A stretch of 64,000 bases of DNA from Bacteriovoracaceae bacterium (GTDB lineage: Bacteria > Bdellovibrionota > Bacteriovoracia > Bacteriovoracales > Bacteriovoracaceae). The notes under the pieces are model-generated. The model was not told where the DNA came from. It was given only the letters and a program-made list of their open reading frames with translations, and did no database searches. Below, piece by piece: positions 8,442 to 16,671 of the stretch; position 1 is the first letter of the stretch, and each line of letters begins with the position of its first letter. The DNA is taken from the NCBI GenBank assembly GCA_023701435.1, contig JAMPXB010000020.1:1-64000 (forward strand), read 5' to 3'. Position numbers and translations under genes: made by a program.

Positions 8442-8573
8442 ATGAACAATCTCATTAAAATTTCAGTCATCTTGGCGTTCGCTGCTGTAGCAAGTGGCAA
8501 TCTCCAAAAAATTCTTATCCAAGTTCGTAAGATGCAACTGCAACTCATTCAAGATTCAAAGGCATCCAAGTAG
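8442..8573 (+). CDS. 43-residue hydrophobic peptide
   Basis: GGTGGATAAC precedes the ATG. The product starts MNNLIKISVILAFAAVASGN, a membrane-inserting or signal-like stretch, followed by an amphipathic tail (QKILIQVRKMQLQLIQ). It ends at TAG, and the frame continues PKAMTLPSR before the next stop. It sits 12 bases after the recombinase relic, so it may have been co-carried with it. No function is recognised. The good ribosome-binding site argues that it is real or was until recently. Confidence 0.5.
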   Translation: MNNLIKISVILAFAAVASGNLQKILIQVRKMQLQLIQDSKASK

Positions 8574-8607
8574 CCTAAAGCAATGACTCTACCTAGCAGA
8601 TAGTTGT

Positions 8608-9151
8608 TCATCGGCAGTCACTCATTTTGAATTTCAAAATCAGTCTCCAATGACGTTCGTGGGTGACGTTTATTACTGGCCCCATGATCTTGAATCTCTT
8701 TTCGAGTAATTCATTCACTCCGTAAGCTAATAGTATTGATATTGATTCGATGGCCCCCAATTTTCCTTTGAGCCATTTTTCTTCGAGCCGTTTATGCAAA
8801 ATAACACTAATATTTGTCGAAAGTGGAAAGGGTCTGAAAATTTCATCATGAACACCCCTGCCTGAGCTGATGACTTTTACAGAAATACCTTTGAATGTGG
8901 CAGTCCAAATCATCTCTTCCTTCCTTAAAAGATTCATCATCATGAGGTAACACAACAACTTGTCGTTTCAGACTGACATCATCCGTTTTGATCTTATGAA
9001 TATCCAATACAAATCCTGTATGACTGGACTCTCGAACTTTTATAATTAAAGCATCAAAATTTTTGAAGTAGTCTAACTCTGTTGAAAGAAGTGGGAAATT
9101 TTGTTGAACAACATCCCCCGGTTTTTGGAAAGTTGACCACTGGGATTTCAA
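8608..9151 (-). pseudogene. Frameshifted gene of unknown function
   Basis: Two overlapping minus-strand frames (8846-9151 and 8608-8958) join into one protein of about 175 residues if a slip is assumed at the GGAAGGAAGAGA tract near 8922-8935: ...RQVVVLPHDD then IWTATFKGISVKVISS. The fused product is soluble and mixed alpha/beta and could be PilZ-like, but I cannot identify it. The 5' end begins only with TTG and lies about 60 bases from the transposase gene, so the insertion may have removed the true start. Confidence 0.45.
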
Positions 9152-9215
9152 AGTATTAATTTAAAGAGATTCTCATAACTTAGAATCTTGTCGGGGGCGG
9201 AAAAGAAAGTTTTCC

Positions 9216-9698
9216 ATGAAACCCCGTCACTCAGAACAGTTCAAACAATCAGTTGTCCAGAAAATTGCTACCCCAGGTGGCCCCAGCATCATGCAAATGT
9301 CTGAAAAGTTGGGAGTACACCACACTTCTATTCGGACTTGGATCAAACTTCATGCTAATCCCTCCAGCATGAAAAAATTAAAAGAATGGACTCCGGAAGC
9401 TAAGCTTGAAGCGATTATTAAAACCGCCACGATGAGTGAAAATGAGCTAGGTGAATTTCTTCGAACAAATGACCTTCATTCAACAGAAATCAATCAATGG
9501 AAGAAAGACATTTATAGCGCCCAGAAGTCAGCAGGGCGTCCGAAGCTTGATCCGGAACTTGTAGAGCTTAGGGCCAAAGAAAAAGAGCTCTCAAAGGATT
9601 TAAAGCGCAAAAACAGGGCACTGGCCGAAATGTCAGCGCGGGTAATACTTCTAAAAAAAATCCGGTTACTCTTCGGGGAAACCGAGGACGACAAGTAA
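9216..9698 (+). CDS. IS3-family transposase OrfA (helix-turn-helix)
   Basis: This is the DNA-binding subunit. It starts MKPRHSEQFKQSVVQKI, typical of HTH_Tnp_1-type proteins. One helix-turn-helix (MQMSEKLGVHHTSIRTWIK) lies near residues 30-48 and a second weaker one (ENELGEFLRTNDLHSTEINQWKK) near 75-97. A C-terminal leucine-rich coiled coil (ELVELRAKEKELSKDLKRKN) would allow dimerisation. The last part overlaps the frameshift site that links it to OrfB. At 160 residues it is longer than many OrfA proteins and resembles the two-HTH type. It appears intact. Confidence 0.8.
   Translation: MKPRHSEQFKQSVVQKIATPGGPSIMQMSEKLGVHHTSIRTWIKLHANPSSMKKLKEWTPEAKLEAIIKTATMSENELGEFLRTNDLHSTEINQWKKDIYSAQKSAGRPKLDPELVELRAKEKELSKDLKRKNRALAEMSARVILLKKIRLLFGETEDDK
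9653..9660 (+). promoter_or_regulatory. A8 slippery site for -1 frameshifting
   Basis: Eight A residues are read CTA-AAA-AAA-ATC in orfA. A -1 slip here enters the orfB frame, which is open from this point: NPVTLRGNRGRQVTTEIKL and on to LINEAMKSG. IS3 elements use such sites to make the OrfAB transposase. Confidence 0.7.
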
Positions 9699-10551
9699 CC
9701 ACTGAAATAAAATTAATCGCATTGGAACTTATTAATGAGGCCATGAAAAGTGGTTCTAGGCATGCTATTGTCTGCGAAGATATGGGTATTGATGTGAAAA
9801 CTTTTAAGCGATGGGTGATCGACGTGACAGATAAAAGAAAAGGTCCGGTAAAGACTCCGGGGAATAAACTTCATCTTATTGAGGTGGAAAATATTGTTAA
9901 GGTCTGCACTAGCAAGAAATACATGGATCTTCCACCTTCACAGATCGTTCCTCTCCTTGCGGACGAGGGTGTTTATCTTGCTAGCGAGTCGACTTTTTAT
10001 AAATCTTGAAGGCAAGAAAACTTCTTGAGCATCGAGGAAAATCAAAACGTAAAAGTTTAGAATTGCCGCTGGCACTGATTGCCACACGACCTAATATGAT
10101 TTACTCGTGGGATATTACTTATTTAAAAAGTTCTGTCGCTGGAAAATTTTATTATCTTTATTTATTCATGGATATTTATAGCCGCAAGATCGTAGGCTGG
10201 AAGGTTCACGACTGCGAGTCTATGGAATATTCGTCTCAACTGGCTGAGGAGATTTTTCTTCGCGAGGGAATTCTTAAAGATCAAGTCGTTCTTCATTCTG
10301 ACAATGGTGCGGCCATGAAGGGGGCGACGATGCTGGCGACTCTTCAGAGGCTGGGAATTGTTCCTTCTTTTAGTCGCCCACGCGTCTCAGATGACAATCC
10401 ATACTCTGAGTCACTTTTTAAAACATTAAAGTACTGCCCTCAGTATCCTTCAAACCCATTTTCTTCAACTGACGATGCTAGCGGATGGGTTGATGAATTT
10501 GTTTTTTGGTATAACGAAGTCCAAAAAAATTCCGAAACTCTTTCTATGCAA
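9659..10551 (+). pseudogene. IS3-family transposase OrfB, frameshifted
   Basis: The N-terminal part runs to a stop at 10007-10009. One missing base just before TTGAAGGCAAGAAAA separates it from the catalytic part, since restoring it gives FYKVLKARKLLEHR. The DDE integrase core is visible: first D in YSWDITYL, second D in LHSDNGAAMKG, and E in NPYSESLFKTLKYCP. The normal C-terminal end after WYNEV is missing and replaced by unrelated sequence. No active full-length transposase can be made from this copy. Confidence 0.75.
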
Positions 10552-11100
10552 AGACTATTCATCAAAGTGACATCCATTGCTAAGACCCTTTCTTCTTACT
10601 CTGGATTACATTTGTTTTCTGATCTTATTTCAAAGTTTGATCTAAAGGCCTCAATTCCTGAAAAGTCCCGTAAACGCGGATTTTCCAGCTTTCAGAAGCT
10701 ATATTCAGGGGTTTTAGGCTTCGTTGCTGGAGCTGAATGCATTGATGACTTTGACTGTTCTCAACCCGTCAAATTCAGCAGATTCAAAATTTGTTACCAA
10801 CACTGGCCCTGAACCAGAGCTTTACTCTTCATGAGCAATTTAGCGAGAAGATGGAAGGAGTAGAATGGAATTACTAAAATTTTAAAAGTCTTTCCAGTCA
10901 AAACCTCTTCGATGATAAAGGCCTGTGCTATGGATTCGCTCTAAGAAATGTGGCCACACATCATCTTTAGCTCTTTGCGGGCGATCACCGACTCGTGAGA
11001 GAAAAAATTGTGGTGATAGGAGGATAGTAAAAATGTTTTTGACCATAACCGGCCTATGAACGGAAAAGGGTCACGGGACGTTTGCGAGAATCTTACTGAT
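10549..11100 (+). pseudogene. IS1380-like transposase fragment and degraded tail
   Basis: After WYNEVQKNSET the same reading frame continues as FIKVTSIAKTLSSYSGLHLF and LISKFDLKASIPEKSRKRGF, then VLGFVAGAECIDDFDC. These resemble the start of IS1380/IS4-type DDE transposases, in which a G-L-x-L-L segment, an RG-x-S segment and a G-x-E-x-x-x-D segment recur. The frame ends at 10812. The next 290 bases hold only short broken frames that may be more of the same transposase, which I cannot prove. The fusion point marks a deletion or insertion between two elements. Confidence 0.5.
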
Positions 11101-11110
11101 GGATTCGGGA

Positions 11111-11362
11111 CTAAAGTCCTAGAAAGGCCCTAACTGATATGTCCTCATCAATATCTGGCCAGTGAATCCCATAACCAGAAGGCGATATTTCAAAATTATT
11201 TAGCTGCTCAAGAGTTCCATTTCTTAGTCTTTCAAACCAAGCAATTGGAATAGAAATGATTCGGCCATCACTAATAACTGCTGTTAGCATATCTTCAGTA
11301 ACAGTAAGTTTTAATATTGATAGTTCATCTGGATTAGAAATTTTATATGCTAACTCACCCAT
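11111..11362 (-). CDS. DUF2442 family protein
   Basis: A small protein of 83 residues with the family pattern: an N-terminal strand-rich part (SDGRIISIPIAWFERL) and the C-terminal signature YGIHWPDIDEDISVRAFL. DUF2442 genes commonly follow DUF4160 genes, as here, where the two overlap by 8 bases, and the pair is a predicted toxin-antitoxin-like or stability module. Biochemical activity is unknown. Its place inside a decayed mobile island fits an accessory stability function. Confidence 0.85.
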   Translation of the reverse strand: MGELAYKISNPDELSILKLTVTEDMLTAVISDGRIISIPIAWFERLRNGTLEQLNNFEISPSGYGIHWPDIDEDISVRAFLGL

Positions 11363-11588
11363 GGAACTCCTCCCACTTTTTAATTAGTAGCTCTTGATTT
11401 TGCGAGATGATTTGCATCACCGCTTTTTGATGCTTAGGAGAAAGATTAAATACTTTTGCTACAACTAAAGTATCTAACCAAACCTTCATCTCACCGCCAT
11501 GGCCAACGACATGGATATGCGAAGGCTCATTACCTTCTCGGCTGTAAAAGAAAAAACGAAAACCATCCTGTCGTAAGATTGTTGGCAT
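11355..11588 (-). CDS. DUF4160 family protein
   Basis: It is 77 residues, with the family hallmark start MPTILRQDGFRFFFYSREG and the central EPSHIHVVGHGGEMKVWL, whose histidines are conserved in the family. The first gene of a two-gene unit, it overlaps the DUF2442 gene and so is translationally coupled. Such pairs are predicted partners, possibly toxin and antitoxin, but which is which is not established from sequence. Confidence 0.85.
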   Translation of the reverse strand: MPTILRQDGFRFFFYSREGNEPSHIHVVGHGGEMKVWLDTLVVAKVFNLSPKHQKAVMQIISQNQELLIKKWEEFHG

Positions 11589-11662
11589 GAATAGAGTTTA
11601 GCAAAATTTTAAACTTTGGAGAAGACGAGCTGTGTATCTAGGAATCTGAACGCAAGTCATCC

Positions 11663-11761
11663 TCCCCAAAAATCCGAAAGGGGTCAGGATGAATTCACGC
11701 AGGAATCACGCACAAGCGTCTGCTGAATGTTCTATGGTTACTGTAAATGTCTGTATTAATT

Positions 11762-11770
<9 letters not shown>
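11663..11770 (+). repeat. Right copy of the tRNA-end duplication
   Basis: The same outer blocks as at 7850-7957 occur here, running into the intact initiator tRNA gene. The first block forms a hairpin (CATCCT...CCCC/GGGG...AGGATG, 11658-11690) downstream of the tRNA on the minus strand and could be its terminator. Confidence 0.75.
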
Positions 11771-11838
<68 letters not shown>

Positions 11839-11934
11839 ACTGAAAGAAAACTCTTGGAAATTAAAGTAGTTATACGCCCACTAACCCACCTTGTAAAGCA
11901 AAAACCCGCATTCTTTTACTCCAGCATAAATAGC

Positions 11935-11961
11935 TAAATTTCCTAGGGATTATCCCGATAA
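11935..11961 (+). promoter_or_regulatory. Sigma-28 (FliA) promoter
   Basis: TAAATTTC, then 11 bases, then CCCGATAA. The known consensus is TAAAGTTT-N11-GCCGATAA, so the -10 matches 7 of 8 and the -35 keeps TAAA. The start of transcription would be about 25 bases before the ribosome-binding ATG of the next gene. Confidence 0.8.
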
Positions 11962-11994
11962 AGCCTTTGATTGCACTTCAAAAAGGAAAGAAAT

Positions 11995-12303
11995 ATGCAA
12001 AGCTTGAGTCAGAAAGATAAAGAAATCTCACTAAAGATGGACACGGAAGGACTCTCTGTCACTCAAGTACGTCTGGTTAAGAATATTCATGCTCTTCTTG
12101 CTCACGTGCTGGTTTCAGATGAGGAATCTGAGTACTTTGAAACAAGTGCCGCCCTTTTGAAGAAGACTGCAGAGCTTATCAAGCAGGCCAATTTCTCGGC
12201 CCAGAATAAGCAAATGGCCTACGGTGATCAAGCGGTAGAGTTTGCTGTTGATTATCTCAACGAGGCCATCGAAGAAAATAAAATGACCAATCTCGATAAT
12301 TAA
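11995..12303 (+). CDS. Small protein of unknown function under a FliA-type promoter
   Basis: A 102-residue, probably all-helical acidic protein. I chose the ATG at 11995 over the upstream TTG because AAAGGAAAG sits correctly before it. Visible features are the amphipathic helices VTQVRLVKNIHALLAHVL and SAALLKKTAELIKQANF. There is no signal peptide or membrane segment. The sigma-28-type promoter suggests expression with flagellar or free-swimming genes. It converges with the RMD1-like gene, with only 3 bases between stops. I do not recognise the family. Confidence 0.8.
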   Translation: MQSLSQKDKEISLKMDTEGLSVTQVRLVKNIHALLAHVLVSDEESEYFETSAALLKKTAELIKQANFSAQNKQMAYGDQAVEFAVDYLNEAIEENKMTNLDN

Positions 12304-12306
12304 TTA

Positions 12307-13413
12307 CTACTGAAAAAGTCCGTAAACAAACGGCACGACTTCAATAGTAATTAAGAGAATGATCACAATCTCTAAGAACTGATTTCTTGACTCATTTACT
12401 TCAGAATGAAGAAGCTTGGAAATCTCCGCCAGGTTACTGAGCTTCTCGTTGATGCTTCTTTCCCAATCACCAAATCTGAACTTTTGAGAAGTGGCACGGA
12501 AGATGGTAGCAAGATAAGAATCCCCTACCGCCTTAAAAGAGTTCTCTACGTTTTCAATGATCTCTGAAATTTCCAAATAGATCTGTCCCGCTTCTTCGGC
12601 AAGCTGAGAATACTTATTTGAGAGAAGGCCCTTCTTGCGGCCCACGACTTCGTTGTAAAGAGTGTTCAGACGTTGATCCAAAATATCGTCGTAGTAGCGC
12701 ATCTCTAAGAGCTGGTTCAGAGCGAACTCAATGACTAGTGGCACATCCATGGAGCCAGTGGGCTCAACCACCAAAGCCGAGTTCCAGTCCATCACCACCA
12801 GATCATCTTTTGAATACTGATAGATTTTTTCCAGCGTCGATTTTTTTAAGACATCGGAGAGAACTTCTGTTGATTCAGCAAGAATCAAGGCGGTGATATC
12901 AACCTGGTCTTTCAGCGTGGAAAGCGGGCCTTTTAATCCTTCCATCTCCTGAATGAAGTACGTGACGTAGTCTTCATTTATTTTCCAGTCATTCATCACC
13001 GGAATGGCGTACTGAATATCATTTTGAAATTCTTTGGCCTTATCACGGGCCAGGGTCTCAATCTTTTCATCCCGCTTTTCAAGCCAGGCGGCCATTTCCA
13101 CCAATTCCTGCCAACTGGTATTTTCAGGAATAGGAATCTGAAAACACAGAGAGACGGTTCCGAAATGCCAGACTTTTGCTACCAATTCGGCCGGCACTAC
13201 TTTATCCATTAAATGAATGTCGATAGGCCCAAGTTGTACAGAAACAGGAGAATTAGAAATGATCAGTGAGGTGTTATGTTTGCGGTCTAACTTAAAACGC
13301 TCTTTGAGTTTTTTATCCTCAAAGAGCGCTTCAACTTTTTCTAGGTCAATTTCGGAGCCGATGTCAAAGACACGATAAACTAAGATCTTCCCACGCTTAA
13401 TTCTGACTTCCAT
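12307..13413 (-). CDS. RMD1/DUF155-like protein with C-terminal membrane anchor
   Basis: 368 residues. The C-terminal half has the look of the RMD1/DUF155 family: FALNQLLEMRYYDDILDQRL, a run of helices, a WERSINEKLSNLAEISKLL segment, and a final transmembrane helix (IVIILLITIEVVPFVYGLF) preceded by LE. The family in yeast and plants acts in mitochondria and chloroplasts; the bacterial role is unclear. It overlaps the end of rluB by 17 bases and so is probably co-transcribed with the scpAB-rluB cluster. Confidence 0.65.
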   Translation of the reverse strand: MEVRIKRGKILVYRVFDIGSEIDLEKVEALFEDKKLKERFKLDRKHNTSLIISNSPVSVQLGPIDIHLMDKVVPAELVAKVWHFGTVSLCFQIPIPENTSWQELVEMAAWLEKRDEKIETLARDKAKEFQNDIQYAIPVMNDWKINEDYVTYFIQEMEGLKGPLSTLKDQVDITALILAESTEVLSDVLKKSTLEKIYQYSKDDLVVMDWNSALVVEPTGSMDVPLVIEFALNQLLEMRYYDDILDQRLNTLYNEVVGRKKGLLSNKYSQLAEEAGQIYLEISEIIENVENSFKAVGDSYLATIFRATSQKFRFGDWERSINEKLSNLAEISKLLHSEVNESRNQFLEIVIILLITIEVVPFVYGLFQ

Positions 13414-14431
13414 AACCTTTTGCCTTTGGGGCAGGTCTTATGGTTTTAGCGAATCGTGCAGCTTTTTCTTGAGCTTCAGTTTCTGCTAGTTTAGTAGCTT
13501 CTTCCTCTGCCTGCCGCATTTTAAGATCTTTGATTGAAGCTACTGTTTCATAATAGCTCTCTTTTCTAAAACTCTGAAACTTTTTATCATCGGCCGGACG
13601 TGCTGTTTTAGAAACAATCTTAGCAACCTTCGCAGTATTAAGAGTCTTCTTAGCAGACACAAACTTACGAAGAGCAACCTTTTCGCCATGCTCATTAAGA
13701 CCTAATGCCTTAAGAAGCTCTTTCCTCGTGGTGAACATATACTGTCCTACTGGGAGCGATTGAATATTCAATCCTTCAATAGCTACTCGACGAAGTTTAT
13801 CAACTGTCAGGTCAACCGCGTCACAAATCTTACGGATCTCTCTGTTCTTACCTTCGTTAAGGCGGAATTCAAGCCAGGTCTTATTAGGAAGCTGCTCAAT
13901 CACTCGTACTGACTTCGGCTTAAGTAAACCGTCCTCAGTCATTACCCCGCGCTTAATTTTGGCCAGGAGTGCTTCGTTAACGTGGCCAAAGACTTTAACC
14001 TCGTACACTTTCTCAACTTCATATTTTGGGTGCATGATCATGTTGGCCAGATCACCATCGTTAGTAAGGATCAAAAGACCTTCTGAAAGATAATCCAGAC
14101 GACCTACCGGGAAAATTCTCTGCTTCACACCATAGATAAGCTCCATCACTGTCGGACGACCTTCTGGATCTGAAAGTGTGGTGATATAGGCACGAGGCTT
14201 GTTCATCACGATATAAACCTTATCAACAGCTGCTAACTCAAGATTTACACCATCAACGGTGATCGTATCGGTATGAGGATTAACTTTAGTTCCAAGTTCA
14301 GTGACGATGCGGTCATTAACTGTAACACGTCCATCAAGGATATAGCCTTCGGCCTTTCTTCTTGAAGTGACTCCGCAATCAGCAATAACTTTTTGTAAAC
14401 GAATAGATAGGTTCTGATTAGATTTAGACAT
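13397..14431 (-). CDS. rluB: Ribosomal large-subunit pseudouridine synthase, RsuA/RluB family
   Basis: It isomerises uridine to pseudouridine in rRNA. Residues about 7-55 form an S4 RNA-binding domain (RLQKVIADCGVTSRRKAEGY). The catalytic domain follows with MNKPRAYITT, the GRLDYLSEGLLILTNDGD motif carrying the catalytic aspartate, and the KNREIRKICDA motif. The C-terminal 90 residues are a basic, Ala/Lys-rich extension (TKLAETEAQEKAARFAK) beyond the usual core, perhaps extra RNA contact. Its neighbour scpB lies 56 bases upstream; rluB and scpB are often linked. Assignment to RluB rather than RluE/F rests on that context. Confidence 0.9.
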   Translation of the reverse strand: MSKSNQNLSIRLQKVIADCGVTSRRKAEGYILDGRVTVNDRIVTELGTKVNPHTDTITVDGVNLELAAVDKVYIVMNKPRAYITTLSDPEGRPTVMELIYGVKQRIFPVGRLDYLSEGLLILTNDGDLANMIMHPKYEVEKVYEVKVFGHVNEALLAKIKRGVMTEDGLLKPKSVRVIEQLPNKTWLEFRLNEGKNREIRKICDAVDLTVDKLRRVAIEGLNIQSLPVGQYMFTTRKELLKALGLNEHGEKVALRKFVSAKKTLNTAKVAKIVSKTARPADDKKFQSFRKESYYETVASIKDLKMRQAEEEATKLAETEAQEKAARFAKTIRPAPKAKGYGSQN

Positions 14432-14487
14432 CTAAGACTCCAATCTGCCTCCCGGCAGTTAAAATGTTGAAAAAGAAAGCGACGAGT

Positions 14488-15828
14488 TTAGTTCTCGTCG
14501 CTTGTCTCGATAGTAGGTACTGATACTTCGTTAAGGAACGCCAGGTCAAGATCAAAATCTTTACCCTTTAAAATCGCTTCATCGATCGAGAAGTCTAAGT
14601 TACTGATATCACTATCAACATCAAAATCCATCTCGCCTTCAGTGATCTTCTCCCCAGTAAGTTGCTCAAAGGCAAAATCCAAGGCTTTTTCTAGATCTTC
14701 CGCTTCTTGTTGAAGGTCCAAAGCTTCTGACTCTTCAATTTCCGCTATATCACGGGCCCTTAAGGCCTCGAATTCTTCATCGACGTCTGGTGCATTAAAG
14801 ATCACACCCTCAAGAGAGAGGTCCACCACTTTTGGATCAACCACATTCATCAGAGTTTCTGAATTAACGGCCGTCTGGTTCTGGCGAACTGATTCTTCAC
14901 GGTTAACAAAATCTTCCAGAATATCGAAAGCTGACTTACGAACAATCGTCTCTCCGTCAGTTTTCTTCTTTTCTTCAGATTTTAGGAGCATGGTGAAACT
15001 GGTATCTGCGGCAATATGCTGAATATCTTCAGAGAGCTTATCGAGCTCTTCAGTTTCATCCACGCTGAACTTCTTAGAAGTTTCAGAACGGAAGACCACT
15101 GACTTAATGTCGGCAATGGTTCCGATAGTGTTTTTGGTAGCCATCTCTTCCAGTTCATATTCCGGTGGAAGCTCAGTGATGTTAGCGAGGTTAAAGACTT
15201 CCAGGAACTCTTCGGTCGTACCAAAAAGAGAAGGACGGCCCAATTCCTCAGAACGGCCGGTGATTTTTACCAGACGCTTATCCATGAGGGCACGGATGAT
15301 GTGAGAAGAATCTACACCACGGATTTTTTCAACTTCTGTCTTCGATACCGGCTGCTTGTAAGCAATGATCGCCAATACTTCCAGGGCGGTTGGAGTAAGA
15401 ACCAGAGAGTTAATTTTAAATAAGTTTTGTACGAATTTTGAGTAAGTGGCCTTGGTACGGAACTGATAGCCTTCCGCTACTTCAACCAGACGAATCCCAT
15501 GATGCTTGTTTTCATAGCCAGCTTGCAGACGGGATAAAGATTCATGAATAACACGAAGTGGTAGTTCATTGTCGATCTGGGCCTTGATCTTCTGGATAGA
15601 GATCGGACGATCCGACATAAAAATGATTGTTTCAATAGCACCGCAAAGCGTGTCTACATTAAGACCCGTTCTTGCCTGCCATAGCATGTCTTCCTGCTCT
15701 TTCTCATCATAATGATTAAGATCGAGAACGAATTCATTTTCATCTGGAGCAACAACAGAAATCTCTTCTTTAGCTACTTCCTCTACTGAGAGATCCCACT
15801 CATAGTTGATGTCATTCATTGAATCCAT
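14488..15828 (-). CDS. scpB: Segregation and condensation protein B with long acidic tails
   Basis: ScpB binds ScpA and, with SMC, forms the bacterial condensin. The core of tandem winged helices lies at residues about 55-225 and carries IETIIFMSDRPISIQKIK, EVAEGYQFRTKATYSKFV and TALEVLAIIAYKQPVSKTEV. The protein is 446 residues versus about 180-200 for typical ScpB. An N-terminal 55 residues and a C-terminal 220 residues are highly acidic (for example FEALRARDIAEIEESEALDL) and probably disordered. It lies nine bases after scpA, so the two are co-translated. Confidence 0.92.
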   Translation of the reverse strand: MDSMNDINYEWDLSVEEVAKEEISVVAPDENEFVLDLNHYDEKEQEDMLWQARTGLNVDTLCGAIETIIFMSDRPISIQKIKAQIDNELPLRVIHESLSRLQAGYENKHHGIRLVEVAEGYQFRTKATYSKFVQNLFKINSLVLTPTALEVLAIIAYKQPVSKTEVEKIRGVDSSHIIRALMDKRLVKITGRSEELGRPSLFGTTEEFLEVFNLANITELPPEYELEEMATKNTIGTIADIKSVVFRSETSKKFSVDETEELDKLSEDIQHIAADTSFTMLLKSEEKKKTDGETIVRKSAFDILEDFVNREESVRQNQTAVNSETLMNVVDPKVVDLSLEGVIFNAPDVDEEFEALRARDIAEIEESEALDLQQEAEDLEKALDFAFEQLTGEKITEGEMDFDVDSDISNLDFSIDEAILKGKDFDLDLAFLNEVSVPTIETSDEN

Positions 15829-15837
15829 AACACTTCC

Positions 15838-16671
15838 TTATTGGATCGCAGCTTCTGCCGGGGCAGGAGCTTCGTCTTTAGTCTCATCTTCCGGTTCAAA
15901 ACCATTGGCCGTTTCAGGGTCAAATGACTCTAAACTCTCCTTAACCTCGATGTAAATGGCGCCCATATCCTCATTCTGATAAATTTGTAATTTTTTCAAA
16001 CGGGCAAGCTCCAAAAGCGAGATAAAGGTAATAACCTTATCAATAATTCCTGTTTCATTAAGGTCCAGGAGCTTATCAAACTGGGTGGTCTCACCCTGCT
16101 TAAGCATCGATTTAAGCTTTATTAGTTTTTCTTTAATCGATAAACGGTCACGTTTAACAACCGTATATTTTCTTTTCTCACGACGGATCAGATCCATCAT
16201 GGTTTCCGTGAGCTGTTGCAGGTCAAGTGGAGTCAGGATCGAGTTTTCAATCGCCTTACGGTCAACTTTCGCTTTAACGAAAATCTCATGGCCCTTCTTA
16301 GGTAGGCCCCAAAGTCGCTGCCCCAAACGCTGGAATCGTTCCAGCTCCTCAAGACGCTTAATCAGGTCTCCACGAGTCTGGATTTCCAGTCCCATTTCTC
16401 CTGCCGTAATCTTAATCAAGTTCTGATCCTGAGATTCATCGGCAATGGTTTGCGACTTAAGATAAAGCAGGGTCGCCGCCATGAACAGGTATTCTCCGGC
16501 CACATCAAAATTCAGATCCTGCATTTTCTGCAGATAATCCAGATATTGATTGGTGATGGTATTCAGTTCCAGTTCCTGAATACGCATTTCCTCTTTCTGA
16601 ACGAGGTGAAGAAGAAGAGCTAACGGACCGTCAAAACGATCAACTTTAACTAAGATTTCATTCTCGCTCAT
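15838..16671 (-). CDS. scpA: Segregation and condensation protein A
   Basis: The kleisin subunit that bridges the SMC heads. The N-terminal domain shows the family pattern RFDGPLALLLHLVQKEEMRI and GEYLFMAATLLYLKSQTI. The C-terminal winged helix includes TFISLLELARLKKLQIYQNEDMG. 277 residues is normal for the family, and the last 30 residues are Glu/Pro/Ala rich. The ATG overlaps the stop of the M50 protease gene by 4 bases, meaning tight coupling. Confidence 0.95.
   Translation of the reverse strand: MSENEILVKVDRFDGPLALLLHLVQKEEMRIQELELNTITNQYLDYLQKMQDLNFDVAGEYLFMAATLLYLKSQTIADESQDQNLIKITAGEMGLEIQTRGDLIKRLEELERFQRLGQRLWGLPKKGHEIFVKAKVDRKAIENSILTPLDLQQLTETMMDLIRREKRKYTVVKRDRLSIKEKLIKLKSMLKQGETTQFDKLLDLNETGIIDKVITFISLLELARLKKLQIYQNEDMGAIYIEVKESLESFDPETANGFEPEDETKDEAPAPAEAAIQ

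Larger units (their letters stand above)
9216..10551 (+). mobile_element. IS3-family insertion sequence, damaged
   Basis: It contains the two overlapping frames of an IS3-type element: an HTH orfA and a DDE orfB. I could not find clear terminal inverted repeats; the left end is probably between 9120 and 9215. The right end has been lost, because the orfB reading frame runs into a fragment of a different transposase at about 10550. Confidence 0.75.
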
